Part shown: positions 34,442 through 41,944 of the stretch, in pieces
Position numbering within the stretch: position 1 is the stretch's first letter
Layout of the letters: the number at the start of each line of letters is the position of its first letter
Assembly (NCBI GenBank): GCA_017459865.1
Contig: JAFUCD010000005.1
Location: forward strand, 1-45,378
Direction: 5' to 3'
From: Oscillospiraceae bacterium
GTDB lineage: Bacteria; Bacillota_A; Clostridia; Oscillospirales; Oscillospiraceae
DNA: 45,378 nt
The notes under the pieces: generated by a model
Told to the model about the DNA's origin: nothing
The model's database searches: none
The model's input: the letters and a program-made list of their open reading frames with translations, nothing else
Translations under genes and position numbers: made by a program

Positions 34442-34473
34442 GATAGCCGCAGGGATAAAACCTTGCGGCTATC
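34442..34473 (+). terminator. Hairpin after the small gene
   Basis: GATAGCCGCA (34442-34451) pairs with TGCGGCTATC (34464-34473), followed by GCTTTAC. The stem is strong and the T tract weak. Confidence 0.5.
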
Positions 34474-34537
34474 GCTTTACATAGCCGTCGATGCTTACCA
34501 CATCGGCGGCTAAATCTTTATGAAGGAGGTTTTGCAA

Positions 34538-34876
34538 ATGACCAATGAAGAGCTGAATACCGCACTGTATGAGAAGATGTTCGCTGAACAGCAGCGGTAT
34601 CGTGAATGGCTGCTATCTCAGCCGCCTGATGAAATCCTCAATCACTGCTATGAGTTCACGGTGAGAGAGGATATCGTCCTGGCTCTGGAGTACCACAATC
34701 TGTCTGACAAGCAGTGCAAGGCGCTTTTGCAGTCGCGCAGCCCGCTTGCCGATGTGTTCAAGGACTTTGAGAAGCGAGAAACAGATCATATGGACAACAT
34801 CCGTGACACCATAGAGTGCCGCGCCAATGCGATCATCCGCAGAGACTTTATGCGTCAGCAGCAGGAAGCGAGGTGA
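34538..34876 (+). CDS. DUF3848-like mobile-element protein
   Basis: A 112-residue acidic, helical protein (MTNEELNTALYEKMFAEQ, PPDEILNHCYEFTVREDIVLALEYHNLS, ADVFKDFEKRETDHMD) that fits the DUF3848 family found in conjugative elements of gut Firmicutes. No catalytic motif is seen. ATG 34538 follows AAGGAGGT; ATG 34520 would lie on that site. The next gene starts 7 bp later, so this is part of an operon with the TOPRIM and YodL genes. Confidence 0.8.
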   Translation: MTNEELNTALYEKMFAEQQRYREWLLSQPPDEILNHCYEFTVREDIVLALEYHNLSDKQCKALLQSRSPLADVFKDFEKRETDHMDNIRDTIECRANAIIRRDFMRQQQEAR

Positions 34877-34882
34877 TGCACG

Positions 34883-35824
34883 TTGGGATATATTGCGGCA
34901 GATGACATTCTAAAGGCCAGGGAGATGGATCTCATGACCTATCTCCGCAACTATGAGCCGCAGGAGCTTGTTCGTGTATCCGGCAACACCTACTGCACAC
35001 GCGAACACGAGTCGCTCAGAATCAGCAACGGGAAATGGTATTGGTTCTCTCACGACATCGGAGGAAAATCCGCTCTTGATTATCTGATAAAAGTCAAGGA
35101 CTACTCCTTCATAGATGCTGTGAAAACCATCCTTGGAAACGCCGCAGTGAAAGAGCCGATCCCTTATCACCAGAAGGAGAAGGTCAACCGTGTTCTTCTG
35201 ATGCCGAAGCTGGATAAAGACACTTCTCAAATAGAAAAGTATCTGTATAGCAGAGGTATCCATCCGGCTGTGACACTCTACTGCATTGAGAAAAAGCTTC
35301 TGTATCAGACGGCAGAGTATCACAATGCGCTTTTCGTAGGCTATGACAAGGAAGGCACTCCCAGGTACGGAGCTCTTCGGGCTACAAGGAGCCCTTACAA
35401 AGGCGATTTGACAGGGAGCAATAAACACTTCTCCTTTTCCATGAATGAGAACCCGGCACCCGAACACATTCATGTCTTTGAGTCTGCGATTGACGCCATG
35501 AGTTACGCGACGATGCTGCTCCTGAATGGAAGAGACTGGAAGAAAGAAACGTTCCTTTCTTTGGCTGGTGTCTATAAGACGAAGCGGGAGAAAGTTGTGC
35601 CTGTTGCACTGGATCGCTTTCTGAAGGACTACCCAAGCATAAAGACTGTCCATCTTCATCTTGACAACGACGGCATAGGGCGCGGGGCTGTCGCCGGAAT
35701 CGTATCCGGACTCCAAGAGAAGTACACGGTGCTTGACGAGCCTCCCTTGCACGGGAAGGACGTCAATGATGAACTCAAAATCCGCGTCGGAATCACGAGA
35801 GAAAGAGAGGAAATTGAACGATAA
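34883..35824 (+). CDS. DUF3991/TOPRIM-domain protein (primase-like, element-encoded)
   Basis: A 313-residue protein. Residues about 30-80 resemble the DUF3991 N-terminal region with a residual zinc-ribbon-like Cys (YCTREHESLRISNGKWYWFSHDIGGKSALDYLI). A TOPRIM fold follows: HVFESAIDAMSYA (the conserved Glu) and VHLHLDNDGIGRGA (the DxD). Such proteins are common on conjugative elements and may act in element DNA replication or priming. TTG 34883 follows GAGGTG. It overlaps the next gene by one base. Confidence 0.85.
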   Translation: MGYIAADDILKAREMDLMTYLRNYEPQELVRVSGNTYCTREHESLRISNGKWYWFSHDIGGKSALDYLIKVKDYSFIDAVKTILGNAAVKEPIPYHQKEKVNRVLLMPKLDKDTSQIEKYLYSRGIHPAVTLYCIEKKLLYQTAEYHNALFVGYDKEGTPRYGALRATRSPYKGDLTGSNKHFSFSMNENPAPEHIHVFESAIDAMSYATMLLLNGRDWKKETFLSLAGVYKTKREKVVPVALDRFLKDYPSIKTVHLHLDNDGIGRGAVAGIVSGLQEKYTVLDEPPLHGKDVNDELKIRVGITREREEIER

Positions 35825-36861
35825 TGGACATTACGATTTATCAGATCAACATGGGTCGGGACCATAATCGTATCGCCTTTGAAGGACTGGACTTGCTCAA
35901 ACTGTATCAGGGTTCAGACAAGATCGACAGCCGCATTTATGACCGAGTGTTCGAGGGCGAGGTGGATTGTAACGACCTTGAGGATGTGTACCGCAAGTTC
36001 AATCTGGAACACCCGGAGGGCTATAAGGGCCGGTCTTTGTCCGTGTCGGATGTTGTCGAAATCGTGGACGAGAACGGCGATTCGACCTTCCACTTCTGCG
36101 ACTCTATCGGTTTCAAGCAGATCGACTTCGATCCCTACCTGACAGAGGAATACAAGGAAGATAAGATCAAGGTCGTTCTCTGCGAACCCGGCAAGGTGGC
36201 ACGAGTAGCCGAGATCAGCAACACGCTTGCCGATCTCCAGAAGACCGTCAAGGGCGATATCGAACAGTTCTGTCCCTACGAGGAGGCTGTCGCCATCATC
36301 TGCAACGAGGAAGGCAAGTTCAACGGCATGATGCCCAACAGAGCTATTTACAGTGAGCCGCAGGAGATTGAAATGTCCTACGGTGAACTGACGAGCAGGT
36401 TCCGCGAGGCCGAACGAAATGGAGGCGAGCATCTCACGGGATATATCGTCTTTACCGAAGACAGTTTCACAAAGCCATATCCGGAGGCTGCGCGAACCTA
36501 CGCCGTGAGTAGCAACAATAAGGCGTTCCAGCCCAATATGGGCGGATACTCCATCTACGCCAGCGCACTGGATGGCTCCGATCCGATGATCCGTCTGGAG
36601 GGCTATATGCAGAGCGAAAAGGGCGGCAAGGACGGATGGAAGATTGAGAGGTGCTATATGAAGAGCGCCGAGAAGGAAATGATCGACGTTATCTTCGGTC
36701 CCTTCTTCATTTGCGATTGCAGCGGCCCCAACTACGGGTCCCTGAATCAGGAGCAGATCGACCGTTTCATGAAGCAGTTTGAAAACCCTGAGAGGCTCAT
36801 TCGCTTGAATGGAACGCTGATGTCTGTTCCTTATAAGCCGGAACCGGATCTTTCGAGGTGA
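35824..36861 (+). CDS. YodL-domain protein of conjugative elements
   Basis: A 345-residue protein. The N-terminus (residues about 3-110: ITIYQINMGRDHNRIAFEGLD, LEDVYRKFNLEHPEGYKGRSLSVSDVVEI, SIGFKQIDFDPY) matches YodL-like domains that often accompany large polyvalent and antirestriction-type proteins. The middle (DUF3849/DUF4316-like) contains SYGELTSRFREAERNGGEHLTGYIVFTEDSF. No enzymatic motif was recognised. The start overlaps the TOPRIM gene stop. Its role in the element is unknown. Confidence 0.75.
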   Translation: MDITIYQINMGRDHNRIAFEGLDLLKLYQGSDKIDSRIYDRVFEGEVDCNDLEDVYRKFNLEHPEGYKGRSLSVSDVVEIVDENGDSTFHFCDSIGFKQIDFDPYLTEEYKEDKIKVVLCEPGKVARVAEISNTLADLQKTVKGDIEQFCPYEEAVAIICNEEGKFNGMMPNRAIYSEPQEIEMSYGELTSRFREAERNGGEHLTGYIVFTEDSFTKPYPEAARTYAVSSNNKAFQPNMGGYSIYASALDGSDPMIRLEGYMQSEKGGKDGWKIERCYMKSAEKEMIDVIFGPFFICDCSGPNYGSLNQEQIDRFMKQFENPERLIRLNGTLMSVPYKPEPDLSR

Positions 36862-36874
36862 TGGAGGTGAGGGT

Positions 36875-37795
36875 ATGAGAATCATCAACGATACCTTTAT
36901 CATCGGGATTGACAGCGGCTACGGTAATATCAAGACCGCAAACTGCTGCTTTCCGGCAAGTGTTGCAACCTACGACACCGAGCCGGTCTTCAAGGATAAT
37001 ATGCTGGTGTATGGGAATCGCTTCTATCTGATCGGGGAAGGCCATAAAGAGTTCCTTGCAGACAAGACAAGGGACAATGACTATTATGTCCTGGCACTTG
37101 CCGCGATTGCAAGGGAGATGAACATCAAAAAGCTTACCTCTGGCAGGATCAGAATCGCCGCAGGGCTTCCCCTGACATGGGTAAGCGGCCAGCGGGATGA
37201 CTTCAAGAACTACCTCCTGCAGAACCAGTCAGTTGAGTTCTCGTTTCGCAATACCAATTACTCTATTGAGGTGGTAGGCGTCGATGTGTTCCCGCAGGGC
37301 TTTGCTGCCGTGGCTGACAGGCTCTCCGATTTCAAGGGTGTGAATATGCTCTGCGATATCGGCAACGGCACAATGAATATCATGTTCATCAACGACAAGA
37401 AGCCGGTTCCTGGCAATATGTTCACAGAGAAGTTCGGAACGCACCAATGCCTGTTGGCTGCGCGAGAGAACGTGATGAGGGTTCATCATACTACCGTCGA
37501 TGACGCGATCATCAACCGGGTGTTCCGGTTCGGGACAGCGGACATCAATGAGAAGTATCTGAAAACAATCACTGATACAGCCACAGAGTATGTGGAGGAG
37601 ATCTTCCAAAGACTCCGTGAGCATGAGTACAACCCTGAGTTGATGAGGCTCTATGTTCTCGGCGGTGGAAGCTGCCTGATCCGAAACTTCGGCACCTTCG
37701 ATAAGGAACGTGTCACGATCAACGACGATATCTGCGCCACGGCAAAAGGCTATGAGTACCTGGCAGAACTGAATATGCGCCGAGGTAGTTCCTGA
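36875..37795 (+). CDS. parM: ParM/StbA-like actin-family plasmid segregation protein
   Basis: A 306-residue actin-like ATPase: phosphate 1 loop GIDSGYGNIKT at residues 11-21, phosphate 2 DIGNGTMNI near 160-168 and adenosine motif VLGGGSCL near 260-267. ParM-type proteins form filaments that push plasmids apart, with ParR bound to a centromere as adaptor. The next gene starts within the stop (TGATGA), as in par operons. ATG 36875 follows GGAGGTGAGG. With parA/parB it is the second partition system in the same remnant. Confidence 0.87.
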   Translation: MRIINDTFIIGIDSGYGNIKTANCCFPASVATYDTEPVFKDNMLVYGNRFYLIGEGHKEFLADKTRDNDYYVLALAAIAREMNIKKLTSGRIRIAAGLPLTWVSGQRDDFKNYLLQNQSVEFSFRNTNYSIEVVGVDVFPQGFAAVADRLSDFKGVNMLCDIGNGTMNIMFINDKKPVPGNMFTEKFGTHQCLLAARENVMRVHHTTVDDAIINRVFRFGTADINEKYLKTITDTATEYVEEIFQRLREHEYNPELMRLYVLGGGSCLIRNFGTFDKERVTINDDICATAKGYEYLAELNMRRGSS

Positions 37796-38115
37796 TGAAC
37801 CTCAAACGATTCAGTATCCGGTTCAACCTCGATGATCCCAACGATCTGAAGGCGTGGAGATATCTGCATCGAAAATCAGATCATGTTGTAAGCAAGGAAA
37901 TCATCGAGACGATCAATAAAGCCTGTGAGCTGTCAGATGCGGAGAGACTTCTCCGGAAAGTGGTTTCTGAAGAAATGGAGAAATCTTTGAAAGCATTCTC
38001 CTTTGAGCCAGTAAAAACTGATCCAGAGACAATCGAAACGGAAAACAGCATAATGGATTTGAAATGTCAGGCTCTCGTGCAGTCTGGCCGGAGGTCCTTT
38101 CCATCTACGCTGTAA
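37795..38115 (+). CDS. ParR-like adaptor, 3' end replaced at a deletion junction
   Basis: A 106-residue open frame coupled to parM. The start LKRFSIRFNLDDPNDLKAWRYL looks like the ribbon-helix-helix region of ParR-type centromere-binding proteins, and the following 60 residues are acidic and helical. The last about 15 residues (CQALVQSGRRSFPSTL) are a frame-shifted reading of the start of the CHAP gene, not a normal ParR tail. The native C-terminus is therefore probably lost. The call depends on its position after parM and the N-terminal pattern. Confidence 0.6.
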   Translation: MNLKRFSIRFNLDDPNDLKAWRYLHRKSDHVVSKEIIETINKACELSDAERLLRKVVSEEMEKSLKAFSFEPVKTDPETIETENSIMDLKCQALVQSGRRSFPSTL

Positions 38116-38897
38116 AAACCACCAACGACCCGGATAATCCGCAGGAAGTGGCGTCTATGACTGACGAGAAGAAACAGCTTCTGAAGGATATCTTCTGGGA
38201 AATGAATGAGATTTCTTATGAAACCGAGGAAAAGACAGAAACGGTCATAGTTGAAACAGATGATGGAGAAGGCAACATCATAGAAGAGGAAGTCGAAGAG
38301 ACAACTGTTTACCTGTATATCACTGTAAGCCATAAGACCGTAGAGGAAATGATGGCGCAGTACGGCTTCACCGAGGATCAAAAAGCCCAGGTTGCTGAGC
38401 TTCTCGCACAGGACAGCAGTATGTGGGCATCTGTTCTCTACGGCATCTACGGAGCCGACGATCAGATTGTTGCGGTTGCGCTGTCTCAGCTTGGCAATGT
38501 GGGCGGCGAGCCCTACTGGAGCTGGTACGGTTTCGGCTCTCGTGTTGAGTGGTGCGCCTGCTTTGTCTCTTGGTGCGCCGATCAGTGCGGTTATATCGAG
38601 ACTGGTGTTATTCCCAAATATGCAGGCTGCGTCAACGGCGTCAACTGGTTCAAGGATCGAGGCCAGTGGGCAGATAACGATATCGAACCGGCACCAGGTA
38701 TGATCATCTTCTTCGATTGGGATAACAAAGGCAGCTCCGGCCCGCAAGACGGCGAATCCGATCATACCGGTATCGTTGAACGGGTTGAGGACGGCATTGT
38801 CTACACGGTCGAAGGAAACTCAGGTGATAGCTGCCGAGAAAACCATTATGCTGTAGGCTACTACGAAATCCTGGGCTACGGGATTCCTGCCTATTAA
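38064..38897 (+). CDS. CHAP-domain cell-wall peptidase of a conjugation module, 5'-truncated
   Basis: The 277-residue frame ends with a CHAP amidase/peptidase domain (about residues 135-277): catalytic Cys in WCACFVSWCADQCGY, His in SDHTGIVERVEDG and Asn in VEGNSGD. The preceding WPEVLSIYAVKTTNDPDNPQEVASM is internal sequence of the large peptidoglycan hydrolases (lysozyme plus CHAP) of Tn916/Tn1549-type transfer regions. The signal peptide, membrane anchor and upstream lysozyme part are missing and there is no ribosome binding site at 38064. It is probably a non-secreted remnant; an internal start at 38157 is possible. Confidence 0.75.
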   Translation: MSGSRAVWPEVLSIYAVKTTNDPDNPQEVASMTDEKKQLLKDIFWEMNEISYETEEKTETVIVETDDGEGNIIEEEVEETTVYLYITVSHKTVEEMMAQYGFTEDQKAQVAELLAQDSSMWASVLYGIYGADDQIVAVALSQLGNVGGEPYWSWYGFGSRVEWCACFVSWCADQCGYIETGVIPKYAGCVNGVNWFKDRGQWADNDIEPAPGMIIFFDWDNKGSSGPQDGESDHTGIVERVEDGIVYTVEGNSGDSCRENHYAVGYYEILGYGIPAY

Positions 38898-38905
38898 CAG
38901 CAAAT

Positions 38906-38923
38906 GCCACCCAAATGGGTGGC
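38906..38923. terminator. Hairpin between the CHAP gene and the convergent XRE gene
   Basis: GCCACCC-AAAT-GGGTGGC, a 7-bp perfect stem in the gap between two converging genes. It could serve both strands; T tracts are short. Confidence 0.5.
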
Positions 38924-38925
38924 AC

Positions 38926-39270
38926 TTACATATGAATGTCTTTGTATTTGTCTAATTCAAGGATTATTCGGTAGATCTGCTCTTGTTCTGATTTGCTCTT
39001 TGTCAGTAGAAGCTCATAGCATTTTGAGGGGATATCTGTGCCGTCATCCGGTGTGCATCCAATCTTATCGAAGAGCTTGGAGAGAGGAACTTCTATTGCA
39101 GCAGCAATCTTCTCTATGCTCTCAAGCGTAGCATTTTTCTCTCCGCGCTCGACCTGTCCAATATATGTTGGATGGCAGCCGGAAAGCTCAGCTACCTTTT
39201 CCTGGCTGAATCCTAACTGAAGTCTGTAACTTCTTATTCGTTGACCAACTGTCTTTGCTATCTCACTCAT
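38926..39270 (-). CDS. XRE-family (Cro/CI) transcriptional regulator
   Basis: A 114-residue protein. The helix-turn-helix at residues about 7-62 (VGQRIRSYRLQLGFSQEKVAELSGCHPTYIGQVERGEKNATLESIEKIAAAI) is followed by a short acidic helical tail. ATG 39270 follows GAGGTG on the minus strand; the upstream frame to 39402 crosses the divergent promoter. It faces away from the SLOG gene across a 149-bp promoter region and could repress both. Confidence 0.88.
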   Translation of the reverse strand: MSEIAKTVGQRIRSYRLQLGFSQEKVAELSGCHPTYIGQVERGEKNATLESIEKIAAAIEVPLSKLFDKIGCTPDDGTDIPSKCYELLLTKSKSEQEQIYRIILELDKYKDIHM

Positions 39271-39311
39271 TTTAGGCACCTCATTGTGTTCTGAATATAG
39301 TCTATAAATAT

Positions 39312-39327
39312 TGGAACTGTTTTTCCA
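39312..39327. promoter_or_regulatory. Candidate operator in the XRE/SLOG divergent region
   Basis: TGGAA-CTGTTT-TTCCA, an inverted repeat between the two divergent starts, near the SLOG -35 box. A site for the adjacent XRE regulator is plausible. Confidence 0.4.
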
Positions 39328-39334
39328 CAGACCA

Positions 39335-39363
39335 TTGATATTGTTTGCTCTGCGGTGTATACT
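39335..39363 (+). promoter_or_regulatory. Promoter of the SLOG-family gene
   Basis: TTGATA at 39335-39340, 17-bp spacer, TATACT at 39358-39363, followed by a second TATAAT-like motif at about 39371. Confidence 0.75.
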
Positions 39364-39419
39364 ATAAGTATTATAATTGCGAAAAGTAGTGCCTTTAAGC
39401 ACTGATTGAGGGCTGAACG

Positions 39420-39890
39420 ATGATAAATCAAACTTGTTGCTTTACCGGTCATAGAAGAATACCGTTGGATCAACTGGAAAGCGTGACCCAACGGCTGAGG
39501 GATGCTGTTATTGCAAGTATTAAGGACGGCTATCTGTATTTCGGTGCTGGCGGAGCATTGGGATTTGATACTCTTGCTGCACAGACAGTATTGGATCTGA
39601 AAAAAGACTATCCACAGATTAAGCTTATCCTTGTCCTGCCCTGTAGAACGCAAACCAGGGGCTGGAAGCAAGAAGATATTGAAGAATACAACCGAATAAT
39701 GAAGGGTGCTGACAAAGTAGTATATACATCACAAGATTACTATAACGGGTGTATGCACAAACGTAACCGTCACCTCGTAGATAATAGCAGCAGATGTATT
39801 TGTTTTCTTACCGAGAAAACAGGCGGCACATTTTATACTGTCAATTATGCCTCTGAACATGGGCTGACAATATTCAACATTGCTAAATAG
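39420..39890 (+). CDS. SLOG/YpsA-like (DUF1273-type) Rossmann-fold protein
   Basis: A 156-residue protein with the N-terminal TCCFTGHR motif, a Gly-rich loop (YFGAGGALGFDTLAAQTVLDLK, about 40-61), VLPCRTQTRGW, and a conserved Glu/Thr/Gly end (CFLTEKTGGTFYTVNYA). This fits the SLOG superfamily, Rossmann folds that bind nucleotides or nucleotide-derived signals; YpsA of Bacillus is linked to cell-division effects, and other SLOG proteins sense signals in anti-phage systems. It is paired divergently with an XRE regulator. Specific function here is unknown. Confidence 0.82.
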   Translation: MINQTCCFTGHRRIPLDQLESVTQRLRDAVIASIKDGYLYFGAGGALGFDTLAAQTVLDLKKDYPQIKLILVLPCRTQTRGWKQEDIEEYNRIMKGADKVVYTSQDYYNGCMHKRNRHLVDNSSRCICFLTEKTGGTFYTVNYASEHGLTIFNIAK

Positions 39891-39945
39891 CTATCGCAAT
39901 ATGTGCCCATAACTCCTTCTCACATGCACAACTACACTCTCAACG

Positions 39946-39979
39946 AGAAAAGGTGCGACCATTTTACCGCACCTTTTCT
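39946..39979 (+). terminator. Terminator after the SLOG gene
   Basis: AGAAAAGGTGCG (39946-39957) pairs perfectly with CGCACCTTTTCT (39968-39979) across a 10-base loop; the T-rich right arm gives the release signal. Confidence 0.85.
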
Positions 39980-40008
39980 TTGCATAATGCGAATATCAGC
40001 CAAATCCA

Positions 40009-40037
40009 TTGAAAAAAGAGATGGAGTGTGGTATAAT
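40009..40037 (+). promoter_or_regulatory. Promoter of the XRE-hsdM-hsdS operon
   Basis: TTGAAA at 40009-40014, 17-bp spacer, perfect TATAAT at 40032-40037, 63 bp before the regulator start codon. Confidence 0.82.
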
Positions 40038-40099
40038 ATATTGTGCGTTTTTGTAACCACGAGTTGGTGGCCCTAATCCATGCTATATGGAGGTATCAT

Positions 40100-40306
40100 A
40101 TGAAGGTTCGTTACGATAAGCTGTGGCGTCTAATGAAAGACAATAAAATGAAGAAGAGTGAACTTGCGAAAGCAGCTGAGATTAGTTCCTATGCCATGAC
40201 CAAGTTAAATCGTGATCTTCCGGTCAGCATGGAAGTTATGATGAATCTTTGCAAGGTCTTTCACTGTGATATTGGGGACCTTATGGAAGTTATCGAAGAA
40301 GACTAA
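40100..40306 (+). CDS. Small XRE-family regulator preceding the type I RM genes
   Basis: A 68-residue Cro-like protein, almost entirely helix-turn-helix (VRYDKLWRLMKDNKMKKSEL, AAEISSYAMTKLNRDLPVS, CHCDIGDLMEV-like end). Short YozG-like XRE proteins often act as controllers of restriction-modification timing. ATG 40100 follows GGAGGT; the longer frame from 40043 starts at the promoter. It is 51 bp upstream of hsdM and shares its promoter. Confidence 0.88.
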   Translation: MKVRYDKLWRLMKDNKMKKSELAKAAEISSYAMTKLNRDLPVSMEVMMNLCKVFHCDIGDLMEVIEED

Positions 40307-40357
40307 TGGCGACCGCTTACGGCGCTACAACAGATATTTGAAAGCGAGGAAGCGTAA

Positions 40358-41944
40358 ATGGCAAGAGCAGCAGCTAAACCTAAAAAAGAAATTTCGATGG
40401 AGGAAGCTCTCTGGAAATCTGCGGACAAGCTCCGTGGCTCTGTCGAACCGGCAGAATACAAGCATGTGGTTTTAAGCCTTTTCTTCTTGAAGTTCGCCAG
40501 CGACAAGTTTGAGGCTCAGAGGAAAAAGCTAATTGCTGCCGGATATGAGGCACAAATCGAGAAAACCTTCGCCTATACCAAAGACAATGTGTTCTATTTA
40601 CCCCCGGAGAGCAGATGGTCATACATCATGGAGAACGCTAAGCAGGACGATATCGCGTTGAAGATCGACACGGCTCTCTATACCATCGAAAAGACGAACC
40701 CTGCATTAAAAGGCGCCTTGCCGGACAATTACTATTCTCGCCTTGCCATAGACACCAACAAGCTCGCCTCTCTCCTTGATGAGATTGACAAGATTAACAC
40801 GGATGACGAGGAAAATGACATCATTGGACGAGTCTACGAATACTTCCTCGGGAAGTTTGCTCTTGCGGAAGGTAAAGGCAAGGGCGAATTCTACACGCCC
40901 AAATGCATCGTGAATCTCATTGCTGAGATGATCGAGCCTTATCATGGAATCCTGTATGACCCCTGCTGCGGTTCCGGCGGTATGTTCGTGCAGTCCATCA
41001 AGTTCGTAGAGGCACACAGCGGAAACAAGAAAGAAGTCTCTATCTACGGCCAGGAGTACACAAACACCACCTTCAAGCTGGCGAAGATGAATCTTGCTAT
41101 CCGCGGTATTTCCGCAAATCTCGGCGAGATGGCTGCGAATACCTTCACGAATGATCAGCACAAGGATTTGAAGGCTGACTTCATTATGGCGAATCCCCCC
41201 TTCAATCAGAAGGAATGGAGAGCCGATAACGAGCTGACGGACGACCCCCGTTGGAGCGGGTACGAAGTTCCGCCTACGAGTAATGCAAACTACGGATGGA
41301 TACTGAACATCGTCTCAAAGCTCTCTCAGAACGGCGTCGCCGGATTCCTGCTTGCAAACGGTGCGCTGTCCGATGATGGCACGGAGCTGAAGATCAGGCA
41401 GCAGCTCATAGAAAACGACCTTGTAGAAGCGATTGTGATTCTACCGAGAAGCCTCTTCTATACCACTGACATCAGCGTTACTCTCTGGATACTCAACAAG
41501 AACAAACATAAGAGAACCGTTGAGCAGAATGGTAAGCTGATCCAGTATCGTGGGCGTGAAGGCGAGATCCTCTTTATGGATCTGCGGCAGATGGGCAGTC
41601 CATATGAAAAGAAGTACATCGAGCTGACAGAGGAAGATCGCGCCAAGGTAACAGGTGTCTATCACGCATGGCAGCGTGAAAGCTATGAGGACAACTATGA
41701 GGACAACTATGAGAATGTACCAGAGTTCTGCTATTCCGCGCCTAAAAGCGAGGTCAGGGAGAAGGGCTACACCCTCGTCCCGAGCCGGTATATTGAGTTC
41801 ATTAACCGAGACGAGAATATTGACTTCGACACCAAAATGAAAACGCTGCAAGCAGAGCTGAAAGAACTGCTTGTAGCCGAGGAAAAGTCGAAGAAGGATC
41901 TGCTCGACGTCTTTAAGGAGTTAGGATATGAGATCGAACTATGA
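40358..41944 (+). CDS. hsdM: Type I restriction-modification DNA methyltransferase subunit M
   Basis: A 528-residue HsdM. The N-terminal helical domain (residues about 12-150) is followed by the N6-adenine methyltransferase core: DPCCGSGG (motif I, 201-208) and NPPF (motif IV, 279-282). Two HsdM and one HsdS form the methylase; HsdR would add restriction. Residues near 444-453 contain a tandem YEDN-YEDN encoded by two exact 12-bp repeats (41686-41709), an in-frame copy-number site. ATG 40358 follows GAGGAAG. It overlaps hsdS by 17 bp. Confidence 0.95.
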   Translation: MARAAAKPKKEISMEEALWKSADKLRGSVEPAEYKHVVLSLFFLKFASDKFEAQRKKLIAAGYEAQIEKTFAYTKDNVFYLPPESRWSYIMENAKQDDIALKIDTALYTIEKTNPALKGALPDNYYSRLAIDTNKLASLLDEIDKINTDDEENDIIGRVYEYFLGKFALAEGKGKGEFYTPKCIVNLIAEMIEPYHGILYDPCCGSGGMFVQSIKFVEAHSGNKKEVSIYGQEYTNTTFKLAKMNLAIRGISANLGEMAANTFTNDQHKDLKADFIMANPPFNQKEWRADNELTDDPRWSGYEVPPTSNANYGWILNIVSKLSQNGVAGFLLANGALSDDGTELKIRQQLIENDLVEAIVILPRSLFYTTDISVTLWILNKNKHKRTVEQNGKLIQYRGREGEILFMDLRQMGSPYEKKYIELTEEDRAKVTGVYHAWQRESYEDNYEDNYENVPEFCYSAPKSEVREKGYTLVPSRYIEFINRDENIDFDTKMKTLQAELKELLVAEEKSKKDLLDVFKELGYEIEL

